This document shows, one piece after another, positions 63,714 through 64,000 of a stretch of DNA of 64,000 bases. The position numbers were made by a program, and so were the translations under genes. Source of the stretch: Sphingomonadales bacterium (GTDB lineage: Bacteria; Pseudomonadota; Alphaproteobacteria; Sphingomonadales; Sphingomonadaceae); assembly GCA_016707885.1 (NCBI GenBank), contig JADJGU010000002.1, positions 356,248 through 420,247 of the forward strand, given 5' to 3'. Under the pieces are notes generated by a model that was not told the origin of the DNA, made no database searches, and saw only the letters and a program-made list of their open reading frames with translations. Positions within the stretch are counted from its first letter, which is position 1. Each line of letters begins with the position of its first letter.

Positions 63714-64000
63714 ATGCAAGCACATGATTTTAAAAAAGCTGTGTTTTGGCGCGCTATCATTGCCAACTTCATCGTAGATATCGGTGTCGTCACAGCGTTC
63801 GCAGTTTATCTCAATTACTCAGACGGCACATCAATATTGGAAAGTGCCTTAATCCTTTTGGCCGTTTTATGGGTCGCTGCGATAGTTATCGGCATCCGCA
63901 GTTTTCTCGGAACGATGGTGTTATCAAAACTCACAGACCAAGACTTTATAAAGAGCGCAGCGCTGCACGACCTGCGTCTTGCTGCTGCCACATCCCAGAA
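63714..64000 (+). CDS. Small two-helix membrane protein, truncated by the window end
   Basis: The ATG at 63714 follows GGGGAG and the frame stays open to the last base (95 codons). Two membrane helices are visible, at about residues 14-33 (I-I-A-N-F-I-V-D-I-G-V-V-T-A-F-A) and 44-66 (A-L-I-L-L-A-V-L-W-V-A-A-I-V-I-G). They are followed by a polar segment S-K-L-T-D-Q-D-F-I-K-S. No family is recognised. Confidence 0.65.
   Translation, partial: MQAHDFKKAVFWRAIIANFIVDIGVVTAFAVYLNYSDGTSILESALILLAVLWVAAIVIGIRSFLGTMVLSKLTDQDFIKSAALHDLRLAAATSQ

Overview
The window is a stretch of an alphaproteobacterial chromosome, most likely from the Sphingomonadales (Sphingopyxis/Sphingorhabdus-like; genus not determined). 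The evidence is protein-level: yqeY-dnaG-rpoD order, a lipoyl-domain pyruvate dehydrogenase E1 beta, TrmFO, DUF4170, a DUF1343 gene followed by an MFS carrier, short interspersed repeats of a kind I associate with sphingomonads, and GC-rich coding sequence.

Positions 1 to about 51,100 are core genome. In order they hold: the end of an EAL protein; mfd, sdhE and recG (DNA repair and flavinylation); PilZ; tyrS; a DOMON-like, DUF1343 (NamZ-like) and MFS group; a VWA protein and its probable MoxR ATPase partner, separated by a soluble chemoreceptor and a DUF817 membrane protein; yqeY-dnaG-rpoD; carA and a frameshifted carB; greA, rhomboid and DUF4170; a four-gene envelope/stress cluster resembling E. 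coli yqjD-yqjE-yqjK; eno-ftsB-pdhA-pdhB; a TadE/TadE/TadG pilus set; a squalene/phytoene-synthase-like protein and an EF-hand protein; trmFO, nnrD and yhhN; an ORF extended by a repeat element; an esterase lipoprotein; gyrA; a secreted TPR-like protein; an Lrp regulator; a degenerate histidine kinase with a polysaccharide deacetylase; and tRNA-Ile(CAU) and tRNA-Pro(UGG).

From about 51,100 to the end is an accessory region that looks like a decaying prophage or phage-derived island beside tRNA-Pro. A long minus-strand operon starts at a perfect palindrome (60,987-61,007). It runs through a 44-residue ribbon-helix-helix-type protein, a 98-residue protein, a virion-type protein, a giant protein of about 1,600 codons (SNase-like N-terminus, phage LPD-like middle, M15 peptidase-like C-terminus), a DUF5681 protein, and five tiny overlapping genes that all begin with a shared R-L-x-x-L-E helix. 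The two large phage genes carry about a dozen frameshifts. On the right is a divergent switch between an XRE-type repressor and a small phage-like operon, followed by poorly coding sequence and the start of a two-helix membrane protein cut by the window end. No integrase, portal, terminase large subunit or capsid gene is visible.

The features I consider least described are the tiny R-L-x-x-L-E gene array (53,341-54,319), the ribbon-helix-helix gene with its operator, and a shared palindromic box in front of the separated VWA and MoxR genes.
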